Below are positions 1 through 8,407 of a stretch of DNA of 20,219 nucleotides, one piece after another; position 1 is the stretch's first letter, and each line of letters begins with the position of its first letter. The position numbers and the translations under genes are program-made. Where the stretch lies: positions 1-20,219 of the forward strand of contig CAXBVF010000013.1 of NCBI GenBank assembly GCA_963979005.1, read 5' to 3'. This DNA comes from UBA6164 sp963979005. Lineage in GTDB: Bacteria; Patescibacteriota; Gracilibacteria; BD1-5; UBA6164. Below the pieces are notes generated by a model that was not told the DNA's origin, ran no database searches, and worked only from the letters and a program-made list of their open reading frames with translations.

Positions 1-750
1 AGGTCAGTAAACATCATATGATACTGGTTCAAATTTTTCTCAGTCAGCTCTCAAAATAGGTAATCATTTTTGAAAGCCATTATTAAGAATCTTAACTATC
101 TCATTAGTTGTATCTGAAGATTTTAAATCAGCTTCATCAAAAACTAAAGTTCATTTTACTTTTTCAAGTATTCTGAATAAAGCAGGTGTACTAATTCATC
201 CATTTACCATTATTGGATAATGACAAAGACTTCAAATAGTCTTTAAAAATCTACTTTTTCAAGTTCAATAATCTCAGATTACTCTAAGATATGGAACTTC
301 AGAGAATTTAGGAAAGAAATATGTCATAATAACATAGTATACACAAATGATTTCTAGTTCTTCCTGTATATCTACATATTTATTAATAAAAGTCCTAATA
401 TCATCAATTAATTGAATTTCTGAGCCATATTCTTCAAGACTACAAGGAAATAATATTACAGAGTTGCTAATATAAGTAGAATCCGATTTTACAGGATAGT
501 ATAAAGTATTTTTCAACTTTATGTTACTTTTCAAAGATACATTATTTGTAGTTCTGTTAAACTCTATAAATCTAGTTTTATTTCAATCAAATAGAGTATC
601 AATTATTTTATTCTCAGTAGTTGCAGTTATTAAAACTTTACTAGAAGAATCTGTTTTTTTATTTTCTTCTTTTTCAGGACTATTGTTTTCAAAGAATTCA
701 TCTAATGATTTTAAAGATTCATCTTTGATTTCAGTTAGTAAATTTTCCAT
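1..750 (-). CDS. P-loop ATPase with primase/helicase-like core (partial, C-terminus off window)
   Basis: Read with TGA as Gly this is one open frame of 250 codons that continues past the left edge. The first ~60 residues are charged and low complexity. A Walker A motif GDYGTGKS lies at about residues 159-166, reached through PYLRVI, and a Walker B TLVFDEAD at about 201-208. Between them, LCHYPIMVNGGISTPALFR resembles the sensor-like stretch of helicase/primase-type ATPases of phages and integrative elements (family resemblance from memory). Two of the glycines around the P-loop are TGA codons. The ATG at 750 follows the upstream CHC2 zinc-finger gene by 13 bases, so the two are probably co-transcribed as a replication module. 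The role is inferred as an element-encoded replicative ATPase. It could instead be another AAA-type ATPase, because the C-terminal domains are not visible. Confidence 0.7.
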
Positions 751-763
751 AATAAATATATGG

Positions 764-1384
764 TTAAATAAATAAAAAATTAGTTTTTAGCTTATTTATA
801 GCTTCTTTATTAGTTAAATTAAAAAGCTTAGCTGTAAACTCTATTGGGGTTCATCAAACTTTACATCAGTAACAGTAAAATGAATTAGTTTTATTATAGA
901 TTTGAAAACTAGCTCTATTATCATCATGTAACGGACATTTTAATGACTTATTACCTCTAATAAAGGAATTAGTAAATTTTACTATAACATGTTCAATATC
1001 AAGATTCTTAACTTTATCAATAACTTCCTTAGAAAGATTGTCTTTATTAAAAACCTTCTTATTTGTATATTTAAGATCATAAAGGTATTCTAAATCTTTA
1101 ATTAATCTTCTAGTATCTTCAAGCTTTGTTCATCAAGCTTTAATATATATTATAAATTCAAAAAATATTTTTTGTAGTTCATCAAAAGAATAGTAAACTT
1201 CAGAATTTATTAACTTTGTCATATATTGAACTAAGTTACCTTTATGAAATTTTTCTTCTTTAGATTTATCACTAATCATAGTTTTTAAATCTTCATTACT
1301 TAATATAGAAAGCATTTTTCTTTCTACTTCATATCTACTATCTGTATTTTGTAGATATATTTCTTCTTCAGGTTTAATGGTCAT
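764..1384 (-). CDS. CHC2 zinc-finger DNA primase-like protein (zinc ribbon without visible TOPRIM domain)
   Basis: A 206-aa protein with TGA read as Gly, stop TAA. The C-terminal part carries a DnaG-type CHC2 zinc ribbon: CPLH at about residues 150-153 and FYCYGC at 169-174, giving ligands C150, H153, C171 and C174, followed by KVGGTPIEF as in DnaG N-terminal domains. DnaG has this ribbon at the N-terminus with a TOPRIM catalytic domain after it. Here the ribbon is near the C-terminus, preceded by ~145 mostly helical residues, and no TOPRIM motif is visible. It is therefore probably the DNA-binding half of a split or atypical primase of a mobile element. The start overlaps the stop of the 43-aa ORF by 11 bases, and the P-loop ATPase begins 13 bases after its stop. 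This suggests an operon devoted to element replication. Confidence 0.75.
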
Positions 1385-1505
1385 CCAACAATCATTTAGA
1401 ATGTAAATCTTTTAGAATACAATCTAAGGAACTTGATACTCTTTCAGAGAAATCATCAGACTCTTCAAACTCAATAGAAACAATTAACTGTATATTATCT
1501 CACAT
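1374..1505 (-). CDS. Small acidic hypothetical protein, 43 aa, first gene of the primase/ATPase operon
   Basis: The ORF begins ATG-TGA (Met-Gly) and ends TAA, reading MGDNIQLIVSIEFEE at the start and HSKGLLDDH at the end. It overlaps the start of the CHC2 gene by 11 bases, as is common for translationally coupled genes. That overlap, and the need for TGA=Gly to keep it open, are the main support. It has no recognisable domain, the N-terminal half is acidic, and no membrane segment is seen. It may be a small regulator or structural partner of the primase-like protein, but nothing in the sequence shows that. Confidence 0.5.
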
Positions 1506-1539
1506 AGTGGAAATAATTAGATTTGTTTAGGCCTAATCA

Positions 1540-1575
1540 AACAAAAATAAAAAGCACTCTAATTAAAGTGTGCTT
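1540..1575 (-). terminator. Intrinsic terminator after the 450-aa gene
   Basis: On the minus strand a stem AAGCAC/GTGCTT, with an inner CT/AG pair and an A-A mismatch, is followed by TTTTTATTTTTG. It lies about 75 bases beyond the stop of the 450-aa gene and before the 43-aa ORF, separating the two transcription units. A 10-bp perfect palindrome TTAGGCCTAA at 1527-1536 sits between it and the next start and could be an operator. Confidence 0.65.
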
Positions 1576-1649
1576 CATATAATATGTAAAAATACCTTAG
1601 TAATCAAGTATTATAGCCAATAATATTCGTAATATTCATTCCGAAATAC

Positions 1650-3002
1650 CTATTTTTGTATTTCTAGATAAGATTCTTCAGAAATAAAGAATTCACCTGT
1701 TAAAATAGGTTTTAATTCATTAATATCTAATATTTGTTTATTTTTCTTTCTTAATATTTCACGTATTTGTCATTCCGAAAAATTAGTAGTATCTATCTTT
1801 TTAAAATCATTAGAATTACTTATAATATACATTATCATATCTTGATAACTTACACTATATGATCATTTTTTCTTCAATTTGTAAAATAATCTAATTAATT
1901 CTCATGGTTTACTTGTTGATTTTCAATCAATAACTATATCTCAAATTTTTAAAACATCATTTATATATGTGGAGTATATTTTTTTATCTCTAATTTCCTC
2001 TTTTTGTTCTTCTTGAATATTAGTAAATAATTTTCTATCAATATCTACTAAATCTGAGATAATAAATTTAATTTTTCAATCTATTATCATTACATTCTTT
2101 AATTTTAAATTATTTGAATCCTGTAAATTATTTAATAAAAAATAAATAAACTTCTTATCTGTATTTATAATATCATCAAATTTATATATAAGTTCAATTT
2201 CACCTGAAAAACTTTTTTTAGTTAATAAAGTTTTGTCTATTTCCTCAAAAACTTCTTTTCAAATAATATCCTTACTTTCTTTTCAATTTCATAATTCAGA
2301 CTTTAAAATATCAAATAAATAATGTATAAAATATCATCATGCATGAACATATAAATCCAATTTTAATATATCTCCTTCATTTTCATAAAATTTATAAAAA
2401 TCTTTATCATCAAATAATTCTCTAGTATCATATTTAGAATTATGCATAGATAAAGCTCAATTTCCTATATTGAAATATCATATTTTATGCTTATTTATAA
2501 TTTTTTTTAATGCCTTATTATCAGCAATATAATCATTTAAAGATATATGAAGCATATTAATATCATATAAATCCAAAAAAGAATTTTTAAAAAACAAATA
2601 AGAATCCAATGATTTTATACTATATCAGTCCTTTATATCAATAAGAGTTACTCAGTTATAAGAAAATTGTTTATACGAATAGTAATATATTAAATTTAAT
2701 ATTTTATCTAAATTTATACTCTTAATTATTTTATTTTCCAGATCATTTTCAGGCTCCTCAATTAATTTTATTACCAATTCTTTACAGTAATCAAATAAGT
2801 CCTTCTCAATACTTGTTTTACTATGACCCCAATCATTTTCCCATGAATGAAGTATATTATTAATATAACCCGCTAGTTCATTATTTTCCATTGCTAGAAC
2901 AAATATAATTGCCTTATTAAGTTCTTCTATGTCTAGTCAATTTGATCTGAAAGAAAGTAAATTTTTTATATTAAATTTATCTAACTTTGTTAATTTATAC
3001 AT
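1650..3002 (-). CDS. Hypothetical protein, 450 aa, divergent from the restriction-modification operon
   Basis: One continuous frame of 450 codons if TGA is Gly (about a dozen in-frame TGA), ending in TAG, the only TAG stop seen in the window. The start MYKLTKLDKFNIKNLL follows an A/T-rich leader without Shine-Dalgarno sequence. I recognise no family. The composition is Lys/Asn/Ile/Asp-rich with no signal peptide or membrane segment, so it is probably cytoplasmic. The C-terminal ~110 residues (KPGELIRLFYKLKKKGSYSV, then FSEGQIREILRKK) read like a small helical or winged-helix domain, which would suit DNA binding, but this is only an impression. It is transcribed divergently from the methyltransferase across a 133-bp spacer. 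It could belong to the same defence/mobile module or be an unrelated cargo gene. Confidence 0.75.
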
Positions 3003-3059
3003 AATCTCATATTATTAAATTAAACACATATATATTAAATTGTAAATAAGTATATTTAA

Positions 3060-3098
3060 AAGTTAATAACTTGCAAAAATACATTTTTAATATATATT
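3060..3098 (+). promoter_or_regulatory. Candidate promoter and operator of the restriction-modification operon
   Basis: A -35-like TTGCAA at 3071-3076 is followed after 16 bases by TATATT at 3093-3098, about 38 bases before the methyltransferase ATG. An inverted repeat AAGTT-AAT-AACTT (3060-3072) overlaps the -35. Restriction-modification operons are often controlled by operators here, but no controller gene is seen. The rest of the 3003-3135 spacer is plain A/T-rich sequence and must also hold the promoter of the divergent 450-aa gene. Confidence 0.45.
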
Positions 3099-3135
3099 TA
3101 AAATAAAATATTAACTAAGTAAAACATAATAAAAA

Positions 3136-4395
3136 ATGAATGAATTGGTATTATCAAATATACAAGAAAATAAGACCAAAATTTTATTACATCTTGAAAT
3201 ATATAGTTATGCGGAGGTTAAATTATTTAATGATTGGCGTGAAAAGAAGTTTAAAAATCCTAAATGAAAAATACGTTTAGCTACTATGTTTTCATGAATT
3301 TGAGCAGTAGAACAAGCATTAAAAAGACTTAAAATTGATACTGAAATTATTTTTGCAAGTGATATTGATAAATTTGCAAAAGAAAGTTACTTTTCAAATT
3401 ATAATATTACTGATAATCAATGGTATAATGACGTTTATGATATAAAATGAGAAAAATATAAATGAAAAATTGATTTACTTGTATGAGGTAGTCCTTGTCA
3501 ATCATTTTCCATGGTATGAAAAAGAAGATGATTTAATGATACTAGATGAACACTTTTTTATGAATTTGCAAGAGTTGTAAAGGAAAGCCAGCCTAAAGTT
3601 TTTATATACGAAAATGTAAAATGATTAATTAATCATGATAAGTGAAATACATTTGAAACAATTAAAGCTACCTTTGATGAATTATGATATAAATATTTTT
3701 ATAAAGTATTAAATTCAAAAGATTATTGAATGCCTCAACATAGAGAAAGAATATTTGTTATTGGATTTAAGGATCATTCAGTAGATTTTAAATTTCCAAC
3801 ACCAGTAAAACTTGAACACTCTATGCAAGATTTTCTTGAAGATTATATTGATTCTAAATATTATTTAAAAGAAAAAGGTGTGAAATTCGTTACAAGCACA
3901 AAGAATAATAAAAAAAGATATACACAAATAAATTGAGACATAGCATTATGTCAAAAAGCAAATCAACAATTTAATCGGCATTGAGATTTTATTTTTGAAA
4001 AATCTAATGATGATGATTTTGATCATTTTATTTTTAATGTAAATGAAGTAGAAGAAAAATACTACCTTTCAGATAAAGTTAAAAAATATGTATTAGCATA
4101 TTGAACTAAAAATTTTAGAACAAATAGTAATGCTACAGATTTAGAAATAGCTCGTCCTCTTCTACAAAGTATGCACAAAATGCATAGAGCATGAGTAGAT
4201 AATTATGTTACTCATAATGAATGAAAAATAAGAAAATTAACTCCTAGAGAATGTTTGAGATTAATGTGATTTTGAGATGAATTTAAACAAGTAGTAAGTG
4301 ATACTCAACTTTATAGACAGGCATGAAATAGTATTGTTGTAGATGTTCTAATTTCATTGTTAAAACAAATGGATATTACCCTTTACTCAGAATAA
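3136..4395 (+). CDS. DNA (cytosine-5-)-methyltransferase of a type II restriction-modification system
   Basis: A 419-aa protein that transfers a methyl group from S-adenosylmethionine to cytosine C5 in a specific DNA site, protecting it from the partner nuclease. Motifs in order: SAM-binding FSGIGA at about residues 52-57, catalytic PCQSFS with C121, ENV at 159-161, QHRERIF at 201-207, a target-recognition region of roughly 90-150 residues, then LTPRECLRLMGF and the final RQAGNSIVV. All key motifs are present, so the enzyme looks complete and active. By hand count about 21 of 24 glycines are TGA, including both in FSGIG. Read with the standard code the gene would be shattered. The ATG at 3136 is preferred because the overlapping ATG at 3140 is out of frame. 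The endonuclease gene starts two bases after the stop. The target sequence cannot be told from the protein. Confidence 0.95.
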
Positions 4396-4397
4396 AT

Positions 4398-5534
4398 ATG
4401 AACGATTATCAAAAAATACATATAGATTGAAACGAATATTATATTATTGATTCAATTCAAAACTTTAGGGCTGAAGACAGCTTTATTCATATAAAAAATA
4501 AGCTATCAGAATATAATTGACATGGTGAATCAAAAAAACATATAGGAACATATAATTGAGATATATGAGAAAGTAGGTCAGATTTTTTCAATTATTCCAA
4601 TTGGTGATTAGAACATTATGATAAGGAATATTTTAATACTAATAATAAAAAGAAGAAAACATTTAAATCTGCAAAGGAAAATGGTGCTTTAATAAGTGAA
4701 AATAGATGTTTTTTTAGCACATCTAATTTAAAAAAATATCTAAATGATGCAAAAACAGAGTATTTTACCAAAGAACAACATTATCACAAAAATATTAATG
4801 AATTCTATGATGAAAGATTAGATAAAGTAAATAGTATTATTGAAAATCAAAAATTTTTTAGTATATATGATGCATCAGACAATCTTTCACAAAAACAAAA
4901 CAGAGGTTATATACGTTCTGATGATGATATTTGGAAACTATGGAGAGAATTAATATTACCCGGTATTAGTTATTTATCTATTCTTAAATTAGTCCCAATA
5001 GATAATGAAAATTCAGAACCATTATTTTACTTTAGAATATTTTTGGATTATCAATTTAAATCTTTTGTTCACCCAAAATCATTGAAATCTAATAAAGAAA
5101 TAGAAGAAACTTCAATAAATTTATGAAACAAACGTATTAATAGAATAGGTGCTGAAAAGTATAGGAAAGATGTAATTAATTATATGCCTCAATGTCCATT
5201 TAGTAAAATAACAGATGAAAGATTACTTATAGCAAGTCATATTAAACCTTATAAGACTTGTATAGACGATAATAATATTAATGAAGCTATTGATTATCTA
5301 AATTGATTAACTCTTTCACCAACATACGATAAACTTTTTGATCAATGATATATAACTTTTACTGATAAGTGAGAATTAATATGTTGAACTCTTATAGCTC
5401 AATACACTTGGGCAAAACTAAATATAAATCCAAATTCTAAAAATATTATGAGAATATTTCCTGAAAATAGAGAAAAATATTTAGATTATCATAGAAAATA
5501 TATATTTCAAGATAATTTTGAAGAATTATTATAA
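4398..5534 (+). CDS. HNH-family type II restriction endonuclease
   Basis: A 378-aa protein, open only with TGA=Gly. The C-terminal ~110 residues match the HNH_2-type nuclease domain found in many restriction-like enzymes: CPFSK at about 266, LLIASHIKPY with the catalytic-type His near 281, NGLTLSPTYDKLFDQG, then a hydrophobic strand/turn region. The N-terminal ~250 residues are not recognised and probably hold the specificity domain. The gene starts two bases after the methyltransferase stop, the usual arrangement for a cognate pair. I infer that it cuts the site methylated by its neighbour. It could instead be a solitary HNH endonuclease, but the tight spacing argues against that. No Shine-Dalgarno is visible, so translation is probably coupled to the methyltransferase gene. 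Confidence 0.85.
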
Positions 5535-5560
5535 TAATATACTCATTAATATTTCAACAA

Positions 5561-5857
5561 ATGAAAACGCTACTTTCAAAAATAGATTTTTATAAATCCA
5601 TAGTTTTATTATTATTAATTATTATTGCAATTTGAATATGGACAATTGCGGATGATGTTAGCTCTATTAAATATAGAATGATAAATAATAGTTCTAATGA
5701 TATAAGCTGATCACTATATGACATAAATTCAACATTAGATAATATTGAAAACTACTCATCTAGTATTGATAGTTGAATTTATCAATTAGAAAAGAAAATT
5801 AAAAATGTTGATGATCAATTATGGAGTATTGAAAATAATTGAATAAGAATTAAATAA
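5561..5857 (+). CDS. Small membrane-anchored coiled-coil protein, 98 aa
   Basis: The ORF reads MKTLLSKIDFYKS, then a single hydrophobic segment of about 15-18 residues (roughly 13-30, IVLLLLIIIAIGIWTIA). A hydrophilic tail with regular hydrophobic spacing follows (SLYDINSTLDNIENY, IYQLEKKIKNVDDQL), suggesting a coiled coil outside or along the membrane. Five glycine positions are TGA. It starts 26 bases after the endonuclease stop, ends before an intrinsic terminator, and is probably the last gene of that operon. No family is recognised. It resembles spacer or tether proteins rather than a classical toxin; whether it helps the restriction-modification system is unknown. Confidence 0.65.
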
Positions 5858-5866
5858 TAATAAAAA

Positions 5867-5899
5867 GACTCAGAGAATGAACTCTAAGTTTTTTTTTTC
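5867..5899 (+). terminator. Intrinsic terminator of the restriction-modification operon
   Basis: Hairpin GACTCAGAG-AATGAA-CTCTAAGTT followed by an uninterrupted T-run, starting ten bases after the stop of the 98-aa ORF. One C-A mismatch in the stem becomes a G-U pair on the other strand, so it may also stop the minus-strand transcript that ends at 5938. It is nearly identical in sequence to the hairpin at 6301-6325. Confidence 0.8.
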
Positions 5900-5937
5900 G
5901 TTCTTTTATAAGCTTATTTTTTACCTTAATATTAAAA

Positions 5938-6096
5938 TTAATCCTTTTTCTCTCATTTATGATTGAACCCGTCATAATTATCCACAATCATCTGCCAAAA
6001 ATTAGTTCTTAAGTGAAAAATTTCTTCTCTCTCAGTATCACTTAAATTTGGATATATTTCATCAAATCTTTTCTTATATTTTTTATAATCTAACAT
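5938..6096 (-). CDS. Small hypothetical protein, 52 aa (paralogue of next ORF)
   Basis: MLDYKKYKKRFDEIYP at the N-terminus, then an acidic helical middle (NLSDTEREEIFHLRTNFWQ) and a charged tail; one TGA codon near the end is Gly. It shares the pattern K-Y-K-x-x-F-x-x-x-Y-P-[DN]-[LF] followed by a helical segment with the 50-aa ORF just upstream (6116-6268). The two are probably a tandem duplication and co-transcribed, 19 bases apart. Similar very short helical proteins occur beside recombinases and mobile genes in related candidate phyla (from memory, not checked). No function can be assigned. Confidence 0.6.
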
Positions 6097-6115
6097 AGTT
6101 TTATTATTAGAAATA

Positions 6116-6268
6116 TTATTTTTTTCATTCAATCTCTAAAAAATACCACCTTTCTAGAAATAAATATAGCTCTTCAATTAATTCATCTCAATCTCAAACA
6201 GGAAAATCAGGATAATCTTTTTTAAACATTTCCTTATATTTAGAAAGATCAATATCTAATCTACTCAT
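6116..6268 (-). CDS. Small acidic hypothetical protein, 50 aa (paralogue of the 52-aa ORF)
   Basis: It reads MSRLDIDLSKYKEMFKKDYP, then an acidic helical part (DELIEELYLFLERWYF) and a short basic end; three TGA glycines. Its KYK-x-x-F-x-x-x-YPD core matches the downstream 52-aa ORF, supporting both as real genes. It begins 27 bases after the tmRNA terminator hairpin. A TATAAT at 6270-6275 lies only a base from the ATG, so either the message is nearly leaderless or the true promoter is not the obvious one. Its place right beside the ssrA 3' end fits element-edge cargo. Confidence 0.6.
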
Positions 6269-6294
6269 AATTATAAATTAAAATAATAAAATAC

Positions 6295-6330
6295 AAAAAA
6301 GACTCAGAGAAATAATCTCTAAGTCTTTTT
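6295..6330 (-). terminator. tmRNA intrinsic terminator
   Basis: On the minus strand the stem GACTTAGAG/CTCTGAGTC (loop ATTATTT, one G-U pair) is followed by TTTTTTGTATTTT. It lies about 52 bases beyond the mature 3' end of the tmRNA. The plus strand also has a T-run after the hairpin, so it may act both ways. Confidence 0.8.
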
Positions 6331-6376
6331 AACTTTAGTAATCAGTTTAATATTATATGAATTTACATCCATATAT

Positions 6377-6835
6377 TGGTGGAGCTAGACGGATTTGAAC
6401 CGACGTCCCTAAAGGCTAGAGAAACATTTCTACTATCATATTTTATTTTAATAATTAAGTGAATATAAAATAAACAAAAAGCTCACTTAATAATTTAATC
6501 TATTAATATTTTTAAAAAACAAGACTAAATCAAACCCGTTTTATAAAAAACTCTTATTTAATAAGTTTATATCTCTCCAAGAGTGGGGATTTCAATAAAC
6601 TGTGTAGTAGGCCAATCGGCACTCATCGACATGCGAAGACTACATCACTATCACCAATTTAGGCAGTAGCGAATGCTGGAGTTTTAAATCCAGCTGCAAA
6701 GTTAGCTAGGCTAGCTTTTGCTCTGTTATAAGTATTTTGACTTATTATTGTTTAGATTGATTAAGGAAGCCCTAAACATCTCCCTGATAGCATATAACCC
6801 GAGCGATTCTCTAGGTAGAAACCAAGATTAGCCCC
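6377..6835 (-). tRNA. ssrA: tmRNA (transfer-messenger RNA), one-piece type
   Basis: The RNA rescues stalled ribosomes: its tRNA-like part is charged with alanine and its short reading frame tags the unfinished protein for proteolysis. The minus-strand 5' end GGGGCUA pairs with UAGCUCC at the 3' end as the 7-bp acceptor stem, including one G-U pair. The encoded end is ACCA. The T-arm with GUUCAAAUCC lies just inside the 3' end, giving the clear tRNA-like signature. The tag frame starts GCA, about 115 bases from the 5' end. At about 459 bases it is longer than the usual 350-400, the extra length being A/T-rich sequence between the tag frame and the 3' tRNA-like half. It is flanked by its own promoter (6845-6872) and terminator. 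The type is given as tRNA because the schema lacks tmRNA. The 3' end faces the restriction-modification block and could be an integration site. Confidence 0.93.
6659..6721 (-). other. tmRNA proteolysis-tag reading frame
   Basis: GCA-AAA-GCT-AGC... to TAA encodes a 20-residue tag beginning AKASLANF and ending PAFATA. The only other frames tested near the resume point meet TAG quickly. The single glycine is GGA rather than the TGA favoured in protein genes here. The tag ends FATA, unlike the common LAA/VAA ends recognised by ClpXP-type proteases. Confidence 0.75.
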
Positions 6836-6844
6836 AGTAGTGTA

Positions 6845-6872
6845 AGTATATATTAAAATTATTTAATGTAAA
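6845..6872 (-). promoter_or_regulatory. Promoter of ssrA
   Basis: On the minus strand TTTACA (6867-6872), a 16-base spacer and TATACT (6845-6850) place the start within about ten bases of the mature 5' end at 6835. This suggests little or no 5' leader to remove. Confidence 0.75.
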
Positions 6873-6913
6873 GTATTTATTTTTATTAGTTAATAGCATA
6901 AATTAGCTAATAA

Positions 6914-6941
6914 TTGACAAAATATAAAAGATAACTATATT
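6914..6941 (+). promoter_or_regulatory. Promoter of the membrane protein/PHP operon
   Basis: A consensus TTGACA (6914-6919), a 16-base spacer and TATATT (6936-6941) lie about 33 bases before the ATG at 6975. It is divergent from the ssrA promoter, with about 40 bases between the two -35 elements. Confidence 0.7.
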
Positions 6942-6974
6942 ATTACTCTAATAATTATTAATATAAACTATATT

Positions 6975-7427
6975 ATGTGAAATGAATTACTATATAATTT
7001 TATTGTATATCCTATAGTCTTGGTAATGGTTTTGCTTTTTATAAATATAAGGGTATTTATAAGTAAATACAAAGAGCAAAGTAGCTTTAATCAAGAAGAT
7101 AAATATTCTAAATCCGAAATTTTTAAGTTAATTTCATATTTATATATTATGATAATATTAATTATCACGAATATAATTTATTCTTCTATTATTTATTTAA
7201 AAATAGAGGATTTAGTTGTTAATAATAAAGATATAAGTATATTTTTATTTTCAATATACTTATCTATTTTATTAATGAATATAGTGTTATATTTTTGATG
7301 AATTAATATATTGAAATCAAAAAATAGATTTGCTAAGATATTCTCTCTTACTATTTTATGAATATCTTTAGCAGAAATACCTGCAATCTTATGATTGATA
7401 TATATCTATGATATTATAAATAAATAA
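6975..7427 (+). CDS. Four-TM integral membrane protein, 150 aa
   Basis: Start ATG-TGA (Met-Gly). There are four hydrophobic stretches at roughly residues 5-28, 48-68, 82-106 and 118-146, separated by short loops, with a Lys-rich first cytoplasmic loop (ISKYKEQSSFNQEDKYSKSE). The last helix contains SLAEIPAILGLIYIY, which recalls the ion-binding helix of c-type rotor subunits and of small uncharacterised four-TM families. I do not assign an ATP synthase role, because no other subunit is nearby. The stop is four bases before the PHP gene, so the two share a message from the promoter at 6914. Function unknown. Confidence 0.7.
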
Positions 7428-7431
7428 AAAT

Positions 7432-8388
7432 ATGAACAAAATAGACATGCATTTCCATACAACTTTATCTGATTGAAAGTTTACAAATGAGCAAGTTATA
7501 GATGAAGCTAAAGGTAAATGATTAGAATTTATAGTAGCTACAGAACATGATATAATAAATACTGAATTAGTAAACTTAGCGACAAAAAAAGGTATAAAAA
7601 GTATTGAATGAGTAGAGATATCTAGTCATGATGATAAAATATTAAAAAAAAGTTTACATCTAACTTGTTACGCTAATCAATTTTCTGGTCAAATTATAGA
7701 TATTCTTGATAAGTCTAGAAATGGTAGAATAGAAAAGATTAAAACTCAAATAAGAGTATTAAACTCAAATTGATTCAATCTAAATTATGATGATTTTATA
7801 GCTTATTTTACAAGTAAATGATTTAGGGTTGATAATCTGAATAATGCTCATATAGATGAATTTTTCTTTTTACTTTATGAAAATAGAAAATTATTGTCAG
7901 AAATAACAGGTCAGGAGATATGAAGCCCTGAATTTATTTGAAAATGTCTTATCCCAAATTGAGAGTTTAGTCATTTATGATGGTGAGCTGTGGATAAGTA
8001 TGAACCTACTGTTACTGAAATATGAAATATTTCAAAAGAGTCATGATATTTTTTAAGTTTAGCTCATCCAAATTTCACATTTCAAGAAGACTTTGATTTA
8101 TTTAAAAAATTCATAGAAGAATATAAATGAGTATTTAACTGAATAGAAATAAATTCTCTAGCATCCAAAGAATGGGTTCAAACAATATTAGAAACATCTA
8201 AAAAACATAATATGATACTTACTTTTTGAAGTGATGATCATTTTGTAAGAGATAGGATTGATTTAAAACACTGAAAATTTTGAGAATTAAATCCTCATAT
8301 GTCTGAATGACAGATTACTCGTCAGTATAAATACTTTTGTTTTATGATGGTTGTTTTAGATACACTTAAAAAAAGTTGAAATTATTAA
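7432..8388 (+). CDS. PHP-domain metal-dependent phosphoesterase
   Basis: A 318-aa protein with the polymerase/histidinol-phosphatase (PHP) fold signature: DMHFHTTLSDG (metal ligands His7 and His9, Asp14), ATEHD at about 36-40, EGVEIS with the bridging Glu near 62, a His near 78, LAHPNF near 208 and FGSDDH near 274. All the motif classes that bind the three-metal centre are present, so it should be active as a hydrolase. Relatives act on nucleoside 3',5'-bisphosphates or short RNA ends, and others on sugar or histidinol phosphates; the substrate here is not clear. The region at 110-190 is an insertion typical of the YciV/TrpH type. More than 20 glycines are TGA. The stop TAA lies in the loop of the downstream hairpin terminator. 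Confidence 0.85.
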
Positions 8389-8407
8389 TAATTTCAACTT
8401 TTTTATT
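8369..8407. terminator. Bidirectional terminator shared by two convergent genes
   Basis: The hairpin AAAAGTTGAAATTATT-AATAATTTCAACTTTT is a near-perfect inverted repeat flanked by A- and T-runs. The PHP gene stop (8388) is in its centre and the stop of the convergent 458-aa gene (8403) lies in its distal T-run, so coding sequence and terminator overlap on both sides. Confidence 0.85.

Noticed and set aside
1527..1536. Palindrome TTAGGCCTAA taken as the recognition site of the restriction-modification system
   Set aside because: Nothing in the methyltransferase sequence that I can read defines a GGCC-type target; a single palindrome is no evidence.
6975..7427. ATP synthase c-subunit assignment from the SLAEIPAILGL helix
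   Set aside because: The protein has four rather than two helices, no other ATP synthase genes are adjacent, and the match is one short helix.
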